A stretch of DNA of 64,000 nucleotides from Erwinia sp. JUb26 (GCF_003751505.1 NZ_RJVB01000001.1:797890-861889), one strand, 5' to 3'. Numbered from the stretch's first letter, positions 40,430-49,436 are shown. Numbers and translations are program-made. The notes: generated from the sequence alone by a model not told the origin.

Positions 40430-40895
40430 AATATAGACTTTCTGCCGCCGGGTTCGAGAATGAGCTTATCGCTTCAATTCCTGCTCCTTGCGTATCGGTG
40501 CTATCCGGAACGCGGACCCGCTGGCTCCTCCCTGTTCGCTCGTCATGCATATTACAGCGCTTCAAACGATCGCTTTGGTATTCGCGCCTGGCGCATCGGT
40601 GCTATCCGGAACGCGGACCCGCTGTCACATCCATGTTCGCTCGGCCTCGCACTTCCCTGTGCTCGGACGGTCCGCTTTTCCGGATAGCACCGATTGCCTG
40701 TGGATACTGGTATTGCTGTCAGGAAAACACTTCTTTTAGCAGCAACGCCATGACTCAGAAGGGAGACCGCTGCGGGACAGGTTAGCCGGGTGTCTGCCGC
40801 AGGGAGGCGGCAGCCAAGCCTACAGGAAGGTATTTACGGCGACCCGGCGATCTGCCCGAAGCGGTCAACCCAGTCACTAATCCCGCCGCGGAATG
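40430..40895. repeat. Intergenic repeat locus B
   Basis: CGGTGCTATCCGGAACGCGG is present at about 40496 and again at about 40596, and its inverted end CCGGATAGCACCG lies at 40679-40691. From about 40707 to 40890 follows copy B of the structured repeat seen at 36.3 kb. The CTGCCGC/GCGGCAG stem is kept, while its loop and flanking bases differ. No gene is supported. Short frames here have no homology. Confidence 0.75.
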
Positions 40896-41011
40896 ACCAA
40901 ATTAACTTCATTCGTACAATTGAGACACTTCACATTCCACCGCTAAACCGATGTCACCGTGCACGCACCGGATTTATCATTAGCGGACTCCCACCTCCGG
41001 CAAGGACCCCG

Positions 41012-41704
41012 ATGAACAGTACCGTCTATGATGCCTTTCGCTGTCTGAATTTACTGGCCACGGCGAACCGGCCGCAGGGCATTCGCGAGATGGGCCGCGA
41101 GCTGGCGCTGGACTCTGCCAAGGTCACGCGGCTGATGCAGACCCTGCTGGCGCTGGATATGGTGCAGCGTGATGCCAGGCGCAAATACAGTCTGGGAATC
41201 GGCATCCACCGCCTCTCGGCTCATGCGATCCATAATTCGGCGTTTTACAGTGCAGTAATGGATTTGTTGGAAGAAAGCGGCAATCGTACGATTTCCATCG
41301 TGATCGGCGCGCTGAGCGGCAAGAACGTGGTCTATTTGATCCATACCCGCGGTGGGGAGAGCATTGCGCGTGCCATCGGTAATTACCAGTCGTATCCGGT
41401 TCATGATTCCGTGATCGGCATTAAGCTGCTGTCGGCGATGAGCGATGAAGAAATCATCGGCCAGATCGGCATTAATGATTATCATCTGCTCAAACCGGAT
41501 ATTGATGAGGCGCGCCGGCATCAGGTGTTTGCCAAAGATTTTGGGCCCGGCGATTACCGCCTGGCGTGTAACATCCCGGGCATGCAGGCCGCCATTGCGC
41601 TGTCGAACATCAACAGTGAGAAGATGGATACGGCGAGCCTGCGTTTGTACCTGATCTCGGCGGCGAAAAAAATCAGCGGGGAATCACTGCCCATGCTGCC
41701 TTAG
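41012..41704 (+). CDS. IclR-family regulator of the sugar-acid operon
   Basis: This is a 230-residue regulator. It has an N-terminal winged helix (LLATANRPQGIREMGRELALDSAKVTRLMQTLLAL) and a C-terminal effector domain (IARAIGNYQSYPVHDSVIGIKLLSAMSDEEI). AAGGA lies six bases before the ATG. Its 3' end overlaps the end of the convergent aldolase gene by 21 bp. A TTCATATAGTGAA-type palindrome in the promoter of that operon is its probable target. Confidence 0.88.
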   Translation: MNSTVYDAFRCLNLLATANRPQGIREMGRELALDSAKVTRLMQTLLALDMVQRDARRKYSLGIGIHRLSAHAIHNSAFYSAVMDLLEESGNRTISIVIGALSGKNVVYLIHTRGGESIARAIGNYQSYPVHDSVIGIKLLSAMSDEEIIGQIGINDYHLLKPDIDEARRHQVFAKDFGPGDYRLACNIPGMQAAIALSNINSEKMDTASLRLYLISAAKKISGESLPMLP

Positions 41705-42280
41705 TTGTGCGCAGCGGGCTGCCGTGTCGGCCACGCGCTGGCCCGGTTTATACAGCGCGGACCCCAGACCCACGCTGTCGTAATAGCGCAGAAACTCAGC
41801 GACATTATCCACCTCCACGCCCCCGACGGCCGAAAAGCTGACGGGCTGAGAAAGCGGGCCTTTGATCAGCTGCGGATAGTTGCGCGGCAGCGCGCAGGCG
41901 GGAAATATTTTCATCACATCCACCCCCAGTTCGACCGCGCTAAATATTTCGCCTGGAGTAAACACCCCCGCGCAGACGAAAAGCCCCTGCGCTTTTGCCT
42001 GAGTCACAATTGACGGATTGAGATTCGGCGTCAGGATGAAATCGGCACCGGCGGCCACGCTGCGCCGCAGGTGATCGGCGGTGGTGACAGTCCCCACCCC
42101 AAGCTGAATATCGCCACCGAAGCGCTGCCGAACCCGGCAAAGACTGGTTTCCCAGCTGGGGGAATTGGTCGTAATTTCAATACGAGTGATGCCATTCTCG
42201 GCTAAACAGGCAATATGCGGCACGGCCTCATCAGCGGTTATTCCGCGAAGGATGGCGATAATTTTCTGATTACTCTCCAT
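41684..42280 (-). CDS. dgoA: 2-dehydro-3-deoxy-6-phosphogalactonate aldolase
   Basis: The enzyme splits 2-keto-3-deoxy-6-phosphogalactonate (or -gluconate) to pyruvate and glyceraldehyde 3-phosphate. It has 198 residues of the KDPG aldolase family. IIAILRGITADEA is at the start, the Glu in RIEITTNSP is near 42, LGVGTV follows, and the Schiff-base Lys is in VMKIFPA. A long upstream extension in the frame is not homologous. The ATG at 42280 overlaps dgoK by 11 bp. Confidence 0.9.
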   Translation of the reverse strand: MESNQKIIAILRGITADEAVPHIACLAENGITRIEITTNSPSWETSLCRVRQRFGGDIQLGVGTVTTADHLRRSVAAGADFILTPNLNPSIVTQAKAQGLFVCAGVFTPGEIFSAVELGVDVMKIFPACALPRNYPQLIKGPLSQPVSFSAVGGVEVDNVAEFLRYYDSVGLGSALYKPGQRVADTAARCAQLRQHGQ

Positions 42281-43166
42281 GACGAAACACCTCATTGAAT
42301 CCGGCAAGGGTGGCGCTTTCGGCGGCCAGGAGCTGATAGCGGCGGTGCAGGATTTCACAGGCCTGCCGGTAGTGCGGCAGCAGCGCTTCGCTGCCGATAA
42401 AGCATACCGTTTCATTGCCGCCGGGATCGCCGCGCAGTATTTCGTATCCCATCAGCAGACCGGAAAGCCAGGAAGCAGCCGCCTCTTTTGCCAGCGCATC
42501 CAGGATGTAGCGGCCCCGGCAGCGAAACAGCTCCGTCACCAGTTCGGCCCGATCCCGCACCACCGTGACCGCCGTCTCGACGCCGGACTGAAATGCTGCC
42601 GCTGAGTGAACCTGTTCCGGCAGGCCTTTACCCACCACCGCGTGATTTAGCAGCAGATGATAAAGCTCGCCAGTCATGATGGTCTGCATACCCGTAACCG
42701 CCTGCCGGGCGCGGTCCACCCTGAGCCATTTGCTGTGGGTGCCCACGGCGGCAAACAGCGAGGCATCGGACTGCGTCAGCGCCCCCGCCAGCTGCATCTC
42801 TTCCCCCCGGCAGATCTCGTGGACCCGCCGGTCGCAGATACCGGGCCGCAGGGTGAGCGGATTGGGCAGGATGCCCGGCAGCGCCCGGCCTTTCCCCAGC
42901 AGTTGCGAAAAGCTGAGCGGCATTTCGAGATAACCGGCGTCGGCAAGCCCGATATTACTGCCGATCATCCCACACAGCAGCACGGGCAGCCGCTCATCGT
43001 ACGCCTCTTCCAGCCGCCGCATCTGCCGTTGCAGGATCCCGGGCAGTTCTGCTTTCTGGCATTTGCCAACGCCGCAGCTGTCCTGCACCGCTTTCACCAC
43101 CACGCCATCGCGCACGCTCAGCGCGCGGAAGTTGCTGGTTCCCCAGTCCACCGCAATGTAGTTCAT
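42270..43166 (-). CDS. dgoK: 2-dehydro-3-deoxygalactonokinase
   Basis: This is an ATP-dependent kinase for 2-keto-3-deoxygalactonate, with 298 residues. IAVDWGTSNFRA at the start, LLCGMIGSNIG near 63, GTHSKWLRVD and MTGELYHLLLNH in the middle are DgoK family signatures. It is coupled to the upstream DapA-like gene (4-bp ATGA overlap) and to dgoA downstream, so all are in one operon. Confidence 0.9.
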   Translation of the reverse strand: MNYIAVDWGTSNFRALSVRDGVVVKAVQDSCGVGKCQKAELPGILQRQMRRLEEAYDERLPVLLCGMIGSNIGLADAGYLEMPLSFSQLLGKGRALPGILPNPLTLRPGICDRRVHEICRGEEMQLAGALTQSDASLFAAVGTHSKWLRVDRARQAVTGMQTIMTGELYHLLLNHAVVGKGLPEQVHSAAAFQSGVETAVTVVRDRAELVTELFRCRGRYILDALAKEAAASWLSGLLMGYEILRGDPGGNETVCFIGSEALLPHYRQACEILHRRYQLLAAESATLAGFNEVFRHGE

Positions 43167-44059
43167 CGCTCCCCTCCCAGCGCGGCCAGCGGCAGAAACG
43201 CGGTCAGCTCCCGAAGCTCCTGCCGCGTGATGTCGTCCAGAGCTTTCGCCGGTTCACGCACGTAGTCGCTGGCAAAAATCCCGGCCTGATGCAGCACGGT
43301 TTTATGAATGGCCACGCCAATTCCCGGCTGCACGCCGTAGCGTAGGAAAGGCAGATAGCGATAGAACAGCGCCTGCGCTTCCCGGCGGTCCCGCTGCCAG
43401 GCGGCCAAAATGGCATTGATCACCTCCGGGAATTCACAGGCGGGCATGGTTCCGGTGATCCCCCGGCACAGCTCTTCAAACAGGAAACCGGCGTTCAGGC
43501 CACCGAACAGGCCAACGCTCTCCCCCAGCGCCTGCTTTAAGGCGGTGATTTTCAGCGTGGTCGGTGGCTGTTCTACTTTGATGTATTTGATTGTAGGGAA
43601 GTCCTGACACAGGCGCACCAGCGTCGGCACGGGAATGTTAACGCCGGTCATCAGCGGCGCATCCTGGATCATGATGTCGATATCGCATGTCTGACAGATG
43701 TCGCGCCAGAAGCGATAAATCTCCTCCGGACCGGGCTTCACCACCGAGGGCGGATTGACCATCGCCACCTGCGCGCCCCAGCGCTGCACCCGGGCGATCT
43801 CCTCAATGGCGACGGCGGATGACGCCCCGCCCGCTGCGGCCACCAGCGGCAGGTCGCCCACCTGTTTTTTGACGCACTCAAACAGCGCCCGCTTTTCATC
43901 CAGGGTCAGTGCATAGCCTTCGGACGCATTGCCGAACAGTGCCAGACCATCAACGCCCTGCTGCAGCAGAAACTTTACCAGACGTTCAACGGAGGCCAGA
44001 TCCAGCTGGCCCTGCTCATCAAATGCCGTGGCGAGAATCGGGACATTACCTTTTAACAT
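43163..44059 (-). CDS. DapA/NAL superfamily aldolase or dehydratase
   Basis: This is a 298-residue TIM-barrel Schiff-base enzyme. GNASEGYALTLDEKRAL is the substrate-loop region, and the catalytic Lys is in IKYIKVEQPP near 161. The Tyr of the usual YN.P motif is not present at the expected place, which reads IQDAPLMTG. Its substrate therefore differs from dihydrodipicolinate synthase. Its position between an enolase-superfamily dehydratase and dgoK suggests a 2-keto-3-deoxy sugar acid. Confidence 0.78.
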   Translation of the reverse strand: MLKGNVPILATAFDEQGQLDLASVERLVKFLLQQGVDGLALFGNASEGYALTLDEKRALFECVKKQVGDLPLVAAAGGASSAVAIEEIARVQRWGAQVAMVNPPSVVKPGPEEIYRFWRDICQTCDIDIMIQDAPLMTGVNIPVPTLVRLCQDFPTIKYIKVEQPPTTLKITALKQALGESVGLFGGLNAGFLFEELCRGITGTMPACEFPEVINAILAAWQRDRREAQALFYRYLPFLRYGVQPGIGVAIHKTVLHQAGIFASDYVREPAKALDDITRQELRELTAFLPLAALGGER

Positions 44060-45216
44060 GCTGCCTCCATAACCACGTCGCGAACGCGATCTTCATCGAT
44101 TTCAATGCCTAAACCCGGACCCTGCGGCAGATGATAAGCACCGCCTTCGCAGATCAGCGGCTGCTTCAGCAGCTGATTGGCAAGGGCAAAAACGGGAGGC
44201 TGGTATTCGAGCATAAACAGATTGGGAATGGCGGCGGCGGCATGGATCGACGCGGCGATGCACGGCCCCAGCCCCACGCTTAAATGCGGTGCCACTCGCA
44301 GATTCCACGTCTCGGCCAGCGAGGCGATGTGCATCAGTTCGCTGATACCGGTCCTGCCCACATCGGGTTGCAGAATGTCCGCCGCCCGCTGCTCGATTAC
44401 CGCTTTGAACTGATAGCGCGTGCGTTCGGTTTCGCCCAGCGCAATCGCCACCGGGCTTTTGGCGCGCAGTTCGCGATGGCCGGTGATATCTTCCGGCAGC
44501 AGCGGCGCTTCCAGAAAGCCCACTCCGAGTGCGTGCAGCTGCGTGGCTAAATCGCTGGCGTCGGCCACGCTGTAGTTCCAGTGCGCATCGATGAAAATCT
44601 GCGCCTCGCCGCCGAGCGTTTCACGAATGGCGCGGATGTTTTTGACGTCTTCACGCACGCCGTAGCCCAGCGCGAGCTTGACGGCATGAAAGCCTTTTTC
44701 CTGCCACTGCTTCGCCAGGCTGCAGCGGCTGGCGATATCCGGCTCGGGCAGGCCCGAGACATAGCACGGGATCGTGCGGCGAAACGCGCCGCCGAGCAGC
44801 TGATGGACCGGCAGACCGAGAATCTTGCCTTTAAGATCCCACAGGGCGATATCCACGCCGGCGATGGCATCAACGTGATAGCCGCCGGTGTGGCCGCGAT
44901 CGCGCATCGAGTCGTACATTCTGGCGTTCAGCACGCCGCTGGAGAACGGCGATTCCCCGATCAGCAGCGGCGCAAACAGCTGTTTAATCAGTTCGGCGGC
45001 CACCTGTGGCACCACCGGTGCCAGCGCCTCCCCCCAGCCGACGTGTCCGTCGCTGCTGGTAATTTTCACCAGGCAGGTTTCCATCTTGCGGGAATAGACG
45101 CAGCGGTATTCCGGCCGATAGTAGTAGTCCGGCTCGCTCCCGTCCGACTTACCGCCGAGATAGGCCCGATCCGGGGTGATTTTGAGTGGGAAACACTCCA
45201 CGTTGGTAATGTGCAT
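44053..45216 (-). CDS. Mandelate racemase/enolase superfamily sugar-acid dehydratase
   Basis: This is a 387-residue enzyme with an alpha+beta cap and a TIM barrel. Metal ligands are in IFIDAHWNY, ALGETERT and DILQPDVGRTG, with the His of the His-Asp dyad in LRVAPHLSVGLGP. The second-strand Lys motif reads AVKLALG. It starts 17 bp after the transporter gene, with GGAG before the ATG at 45216. It is only distantly like E. coli DgoD, so the acid may be other than galactonate. Confidence 0.8.
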   Translation of the reverse strand: MHITNVECFPLKITPDRAYLGGKSDGSEPDYYYRPEYRCVYSRKMETCLVKITSSDGHVGWGEALAPVVPQVAAELIKQLFAPLLIGESPFSSGVLNARMYDSMRDRGHTGGYHVDAIAGVDIALWDLKGKILGLPVHQLLGGAFRRTIPCYVSGLPEPDIASRCSLAKQWQEKGFHAVKLALGYGVREDVKNIRAIRETLGGEAQIFIDAHWNYSVADASDLATQLHALGVGFLEAPLLPEDITGHRELRAKSPVAIALGETERTRYQFKAVIEQRAADILQPDVGRTGISELMHIASLAETWNLRVAPHLSVGLGPCIAASIHAAAAIPNLFMLEYQPPVFALANQLLKQPLICEGGAYHLPQGPGLGIEIDEDRVRDVVMEAAC

Positions 45217-45233
45217 AGCAGCTCCAGTTTTGA

Positions 45234-46556
45234 TTAATCCAGGACTTTCCCGGCCGTTTCTTTGGCAAACCACACCGCAATAAACGAGATCAGCGCGGTG
45301 ATCATCACGTACCAGGCGGGTGAAAGCGGATCGCCGGTAAAGGTGATCAGGCTGGCGGAAGCCAGCGGCGTGACGCCGCCAAACAGCGCCACGGTGAGGT
45401 TGTAGGACATGGCTATGCCGCCATAGCGTATCGCGGTGGGAAACAGCTCCACCATCGCGGCACCGCAGCCGCCGTTGAACAGCGCGACAAAGACGCCCAG
45501 CATGCTCATCGCGGCGATGGAACTGCCCACCGAACCCTGGGTCATTAGCAACATCGCGGGATACGTGAACAAGATGAATCCGGCGCAGCCCATCAGCATC
45601 AGCGGCCGCCGGCCCCATCTGTCCGACAGATAACCGGTAATCGGCATGCAGATGGCTACGCTCAGCAGGCCCAGCGTGGTGATCAGATAGGAATCGGTGC
45701 GACTGTAGTGCAGATGCGTGGAGAGATAGCCGGGCATAAAGGATTGCAGCACCCAGCTGCTGACCGCTTTAATCACCACGAAGCCGGTACAGAACAGCAG
45801 CGCGGAGAGGGACGTTTTCAGCGCGGTGCGCAGCGGTGACTTTTCGAGTTTGCCGCTCGCCTTCAGTTTGTGAAATTCAGCCGAGTCCTCCATGTTGCGG
45901 CGCATATATAAGCCACCCAGCCCGAGCGGTGCGGCCAGCAGGAACGGAATGCGCCAGCCCCAGTCGTTCATCGCCGCTTCTCCCAGCCAGTAGGTCAACA
46001 TCAGCACCAGGCCGGAGCCGCAGACGAACGCCATAAAACTAAAGTTTTCACTCCAGCAGGTCAGCGTGGCGCGCCGGTGCGGCTTTGCGCTTTCTGCCAG
46101 ATAGGTAATCACGCCGGAGCTTTCCCCCCCCGCCGCGAAACCCTGCACCAGGCGGGTGATCACCAACAGCACCGGCGCAATTGTCCCGACCTGATGCCAG
46201 GTGGGCAGTATCCCCATCACGAAGGTCGAGATGGACGTGATGACAATCACCGTGACCAGCACTTTGCGCCGCCCCAGTCGGTCACCCATCGAGCCAAAAA
46301 ATAAGCCCCCCAGCGGGCGCATTAAAAAGCCGGAACCAAAGACCGCGAAGGACTTCAGCAGCGCGGTAGCCGGATCGTCACTGATAAAGAAGTTACTGGC
46401 GATAATCGCCGCTAACGTGCCGTATAAGCCGAAATCGAACCACTCGATAAAGTGGCCAATCCCGGCGGCCATCATGATTCTGGCCGTGCTTTTTGGCGGG
46501 CCTGCGGTTTCTGCCGCCCTGTACTCAACGCCATAGCGGCGGTCTGAACTCTCCAT
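45234..46556 (-). CDS. MFS metabolite:H+ symporter (MHS family)
   Basis: This is a 440-residue, 12-helix symporter. GIGHFIEWFDFGLYGTLAA at helix 1, RPLGGLFFGSMGDRLGRRKVL (motif A) and RLVQGFAAGGESSGVITYLAE are typical of the MHS group (ShiA, KgtP, ProP). GGAGG lies seven bases before the ATG. As the first gene of the operon it probably imports the sugar acid metabolised downstream. Confidence 0.88.
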   Translation of the reverse strand: MESSDRRYGVEYRAAETAGPPKSTARIMMAAGIGHFIEWFDFGLYGTLAAIIASNFFISDDPATALLKSFAVFGSGFLMRPLGGLFFGSMGDRLGRRKVLVTVIVITSISTFVMGILPTWHQVGTIAPVLLVITRLVQGFAAGGESSGVITYLAESAKPHRRATLTCWSENFSFMAFVCGSGLVLMLTYWLGEAAMNDWGWRIPFLLAAPLGLGGLYMRRNMEDSAEFHKLKASGKLEKSPLRTALKTSLSALLFCTGFVVIKAVSSWVLQSFMPGYLSTHLHYSRTDSYLITTLGLLSVAICMPITGYLSDRWGRRPLMLMGCAGFILFTYPAMLLMTQGSVGSSIAAMSMLGVFVALFNGGCGAAMVELFPTAIRYGGIAMSYNLTVALFGGVTPLASASLITFTGDPLSPAWYVMITALISFIAVWFAKETAGKVLD

Positions 46557-46689
46557 ACGACCTCCAGAGGATAAACGTCGCGCCGAGGAAGACGCGTCAT
46601 GTCATGAAAGTTAGCGTAGGGTTTTTGATTAGCGGCTGCGCTGTCAGGGGGGGATTGCGTGAAGCGAATCAAAAAACGAATCGCAAAAT

Positions 46690-46708
46690 TGCTTCATATA
46701 GTGAAGCA
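46690..46708. promoter_or_regulatory. IclR-type palindrome upstream of the sugar-acid operon
   Basis: TGCTTCA (46690-46696) and TGAAGCA (46702-46708) form a perfect 7-bp inverted repeat around TATAG, about 140 bases before the first operon gene. The TTCA-N5-TGAA core is like operators of known IclR-family proteins. Confidence 0.5.
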
Positions 46709-46842
46709 TTCATGAAAAACCATCGCGCGACCCGGTACTTAATCCCAACAGCACCTAAATAAATCGCTACGCCACAACGAAAAATTCATACGGTTTTTTT
46801 ATACTCTCCTTCCCGACACTCCACCTTTGCTAAGGGACCGGC

Positions 46843-47553
46843 ATGAACTTCGTTGAACACTTTGATTTTTCTGGGATCGCAAACACCTTTCTCAGCTACT
46901 TTTTTGCTTTTATCTTCGGTGCACTGATTGGCGCAGAACGCCAGTTTCGCCAGCGCACGGCGGGGCTGCGAACCAACGTGCTGGTTGCCATCGGCGCCGC
47001 GGGGTTTGTTGACCTCGCCGACTCCATCGCCGGCAGCACAGAGGCGGTGAGAGTGATCTCCTATGTGGTGTCCGGCATCGGCTTTCTCGGCGCCGGGGTG
47101 ATTATGAAAGAAGGCGCCAACGTCAGCGGATTAAATACCGCCGCGACGCTCTGGTGTTCGGCGGCCGTCGGAGCCTGTACCGGCGTGGACCGCATCCCCG
47201 AGGCGGCGTTATTAACGGTGTTTATTCTGGCGGGCAATACGCTACTGCGCCCGCTGGTTAACTTTATTAACCGCGCCGACACCGACAGCGTTGAAGCCGA
47301 ATACGTTATCCTTGTTACGGTGCCGCGACAGTTTTCCGGCAGGGTACGCGATGCCCTGCAGGAATTTCTGGAAGAGCACCGTTATCCAGCGGCGGATATT
47401 GAAACCGTGGTAACCGACAGCACCAACGTGGAGATTGAAATCACCCTGATCAGTACGGAGGTCGACGCCGCCGAACTGGACAAACTGGTGGAGCAGTTGA
47501 AGCGGCTGGAACATATCGGCTACGCCACCTGGCGGGCGAATACGCTGAGATGA
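46843..47553 (+). CDS. MgtC/SapB family membrane protein
   Basis: This is a 236-residue protein. The N-terminal hydrophobic part has the family signature GALIGAERQFRQRTAGLRTN near residue 27 and GIGFLGAGVIMKEG near 80. The C-terminal domain (about 150-236) is soluble and ACT-like. MgtC proteins aid survival at low magnesium and in host cells. It resembles YhiD-type proteins more than virulence MgtC. It stands alone. Confidence 0.88.
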   Translation: MNFVEHFDFSGIANTFLSYFFAFIFGALIGAERQFRQRTAGLRTNVLVAIGAAGFVDLADSIAGSTEAVRVISYVVSGIGFLGAGVIMKEGANVSGLNTAATLWCSAAVGACTGVDRIPEAALLTVFILAGNTLLRPLVNFINRADTDSVEAEYVILVTVPRQFSGRVRDALQEFLEEHRYPAADIETVVTDSTNVEIEITLISTEVDAAELDKLVEQLKRLEHIGYATWRANTLR

Positions 47554-47668
47554 TGAGGCTGTGTTTTCCCTGATTCAGATTCCCAGTTCGATTCCAGTAA
47601 TCACCTATTTCCAGTAAAGGCATTTGAGTCAGGTCTCTGTGAAATCGCAAATCCATCCATTGCGTATG

Positions 47669-47712
47669 TTGATTGTATGCTTTAGAGTTTTCTAAATTTA
47701 GAGAATGCTAAA
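47669..47712 (+). promoter_or_regulatory. ygaV promoter with two tandem inverted repeats
   Basis: TTTAG-N6-CTAAA occurs at 47681-47696 and is repeated at once at 47697-47712. A -35-like TTGATT lies at 47669-47674, so the first repeat covers the expected -10. This fits repression by the ArsR-type protein encoded just downstream. Confidence 0.6.
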
Positions 47713-47720
47713 GTAATAAA

Positions 47721-48038
47721 ATGAACGATAGCCCATTGTTTCAACTGCAGGAAAGCGCCTTACTGGCGACTACGCTACTTAAGTCGATGAGCAACAGCCA
47801 TCGACTTTTGATCCTCTGCATTCTCATCGATCGCCCCGGAACCTCATCAGGTGAGCTGGGGCAACTGACCGGCCTGACCCCTTCTGCCACCTCTCAGCAC
47901 CTGGCGAAAATGAAAGAAGACGGGTTGATAGAGTCGGCAAGGGTCGCGCAACGAGTGAACTATTTCATTAAAAACGACGCGGTCAGAAAAGTCGTATCCA
48001 CGTTAAAAGACATTTACTGTCCGGAGGGTTTCAAATGA
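47721..48038 (+). CDS. ygaV: ArsR-family sulphur/redox-sensing repressor YgaV
   Basis: This is a 105-residue winged-helix repressor with the recognition helix in GLTPSATSQHLAKMKEDGLIE. It is followed by a rhodanese gene with a 4-bp overlap, exactly as ygaV-ygaP in E. coli. It probably represses its own operon and is relieved by sulphur species or oxidants. The conserved cysteine pair of BigR-type sensors may correspond to LLILCIL and IYCPEGF. Confidence 0.85.
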   Translation: MNDSPLFQLQESALLATTLLKSMSNSHRLLILCILIDRPGTSSGELGQLTGLTPSATSQHLAKMKEDGLIESARVAQRVNYFIKNDAVRKVVSTLKDIYCPEGFK

Positions 48039-48562
48039 CGCCACAATCCGTGTCACCGCAGGAAGCTAAAAAACTGATCGATCAAGGGGCCATGCTCATT
48101 GATATCCGCGACCGCTCTGAATTCCTGCGTGAGCACATCCCGAACGCACATTCATTTCCGCTTAGCGATATCACAGCGGGTAAATCCATAGAGGCGGCAG
48201 ATCAACAGCCCGTTATTTTTCACTGTCTGGCTGGAATGCGAACGGTCCAGAATGCCGATGCGCTGATGAAAGCAGCAGGACCTGCGCCGGCTTACCTGAT
48301 GGCCGGCGGCATTAACGCCTGGAAAAGCGCGCATCTCCCGACTGCTGAAGACAAAAAACAGCCGCTGCCCGTTATGAGGCAGGTGCAGATTATTGCAGGC
48401 ACCCTCATTCTTATCGGCGTTGTGCTGGGATACACCCTGGATAGCCGATTTTTTTTACTGGCAGGCCTGGTCGGTGCAGGTTTACTCTTCGCAGGCGTAA
48501 GCGGCATTTGCGGGATGGCGAGTTTGCTGTTAAAAATGCCGTGGAACAGACCTGATAAATAG
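48035..48562 (+). CDS. ygaP: Membrane-anchored rhodanese YgaP
   Basis: This is a sulphurtransferase with a cytoplasmic rhodanese domain (1-110) and two C-terminal helices. It has 175 residues. The active-site Cys is in IFHCLAGMRT near 68. PVMRQVQIIAGTLILIGVVLGYTLDS begins the membrane hairpin and is almost the E. coli sequence. It is coupled to ygaV. Confidence 0.92.
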   Translation: MTPQSVSPQEAKKLIDQGAMLIDIRDRSEFLREHIPNAHSFPLSDITAGKSIEAADQQPVIFHCLAGMRTVQNADALMKAAGPAPAYLMAGGINAWKSAHLPTAEDKKQPLPVMRQVQIIAGTLILIGVVLGYTLDSRFFLLAGLVGAGLLFAGVSGICGMASLLLKMPWNRPDK

Positions 48563-48579
48563 ACGTTGAGGCTATAAGA

Positions 48580-48768
48580 GCACACTGTCGATTTCAGAAA
48601 TCACCTGCCTCATCGCGTCTTTGACGGTCCCTTCATTACGGCATGATATCCAGGCGTTTTGAGGATTCGCTCGAACGCCCGGGTAAAGGCATCATGCAGG
48701 TGTGCCGTTCGCACATTGCGTTACATGTTAAGTTATTAACCGAGTAACAAACAGCGGACGGCTTATTG
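48580..48768 (-). pseudogene. Decayed partial copy of the dTMP-kinase-like gene at 52.1-52.7 kb
   Basis: Segments here match the 3' end (ATTTCAGAAATCACCTGC, CCTTCATTACGGCAT, GCTCGAACGCCCGGGT), the middle (CGTTCGCACATTGCGTT) and the 5' end (GTAACAAACAGCGGACG) of the gene at 52078-52686, in the same order and strand. Most of the interior is deleted. It is a remnant with no open frame. Confidence 0.75.
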
Positions 48769-48769
48769 T

Positions 48770-49405
48770 TTAAAACATTCCTGACGTCTCATCGTTGAGC
48801 GCTTTAATGACGGAGGGATGTGCCGCAATCCTGAGTGAAAAGTCCGCATAGGTAGGATATTCATCTTTCATCTCAAAGCCAATCTCGTTACCCCAGTTGA
48901 AAAACACCAGTAAATAAGGGTCTACGACGGTTAACGATTCGCCAACGGCAAACGCATTGCCCAGCTTCGACTCAATGGTTTTAAAAGCATCCGCCACCCG
49001 CAGCCTGGCTTTTGTCTGAATGGATTCATGGAGAGCAGGATCGTCAGTGAAGCGTTGTGGTCTGAATAATCCGCCAAATGCCTGACCATGAACCTCGCCT
49101 GATAGCCAGCACATCCATTCCAGCACGCGAACTTTATCTAACTCGCTCACGCCCAGCAGGCTTTTATTCGGCACCCATTGCGATATAGCGAGCGCTATAG
49201 CGGGCGTTTCGGTGATTACCGCATCATCGAAAGACAGTACCGGAACGCGCCGCTTGGGGTTAATCCTGGCAAAAGAGGCGCTTTGAGTCTCCTGCTTCTG
49301 AACGGAGGTTTCGACCGGGGTGAACGGCAGCCCCGATTCATGAAGCAGGGTATGAGTCGCCAACGAACATGAACCACGTGAGAACCAGAATTTGATGTTG
49401 TGCAT
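48770..49405 (-). CDS. Glutathione S-transferase family protein
   Basis: This is a 211-residue protein with an N-terminal thioredoxin-like domain. FWFSRGSCSLATHTLLHESG holds the probable Ser or Cys active site near residue 12, and the cis-Pro is in RRVPVLSFDD. An all-helical C-terminal domain follows. It is closest in pattern to beta-class GstA. The ATG at 49405 has GGAAG six bases upstream; 49417 is an alternative. It is divergent from a TetR-type gene, with an operator palindrome between. Confidence 0.85.
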   Translation of the reverse strand: MHNIKFWFSRGSCSLATHTLLHESGLPFTPVETSVQKQETQSASFARINPKRRVPVLSFDDAVITETPAIALAISQWVPNKSLLGVSELDKVRVLEWMCWLSGEVHGQAFGGLFRPQRFTDDPALHESIQTKARLRVADAFKTIESKLGNAFAVGESLTVVDPYLLVFFNWGNEIGFEMKDEYPTYADFSLRIAAHPSVIKALNDETSGMF

Positions 49406-49424
49406 AAAAACTTCCATTAATAGG

Positions 49425-49436
49425 TAGACCGGTCTA
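49425..49436. promoter_or_regulatory. TetR-type operator between gst and tetR
   Basis: TAGACCGGTCTA is a perfect 12-bp palindrome, 19 bases before the transferase start and 38 before the regulator start. It can control both. Confidence 0.65.

Noticed and set aside
45217..45618. Extension of the mandelate-racemase-type protein to 521 residues
   Set aside because: The extra part runs antisense-like through the transporter gene in another frame, and the conserved start with a ribosome site is at 45216.
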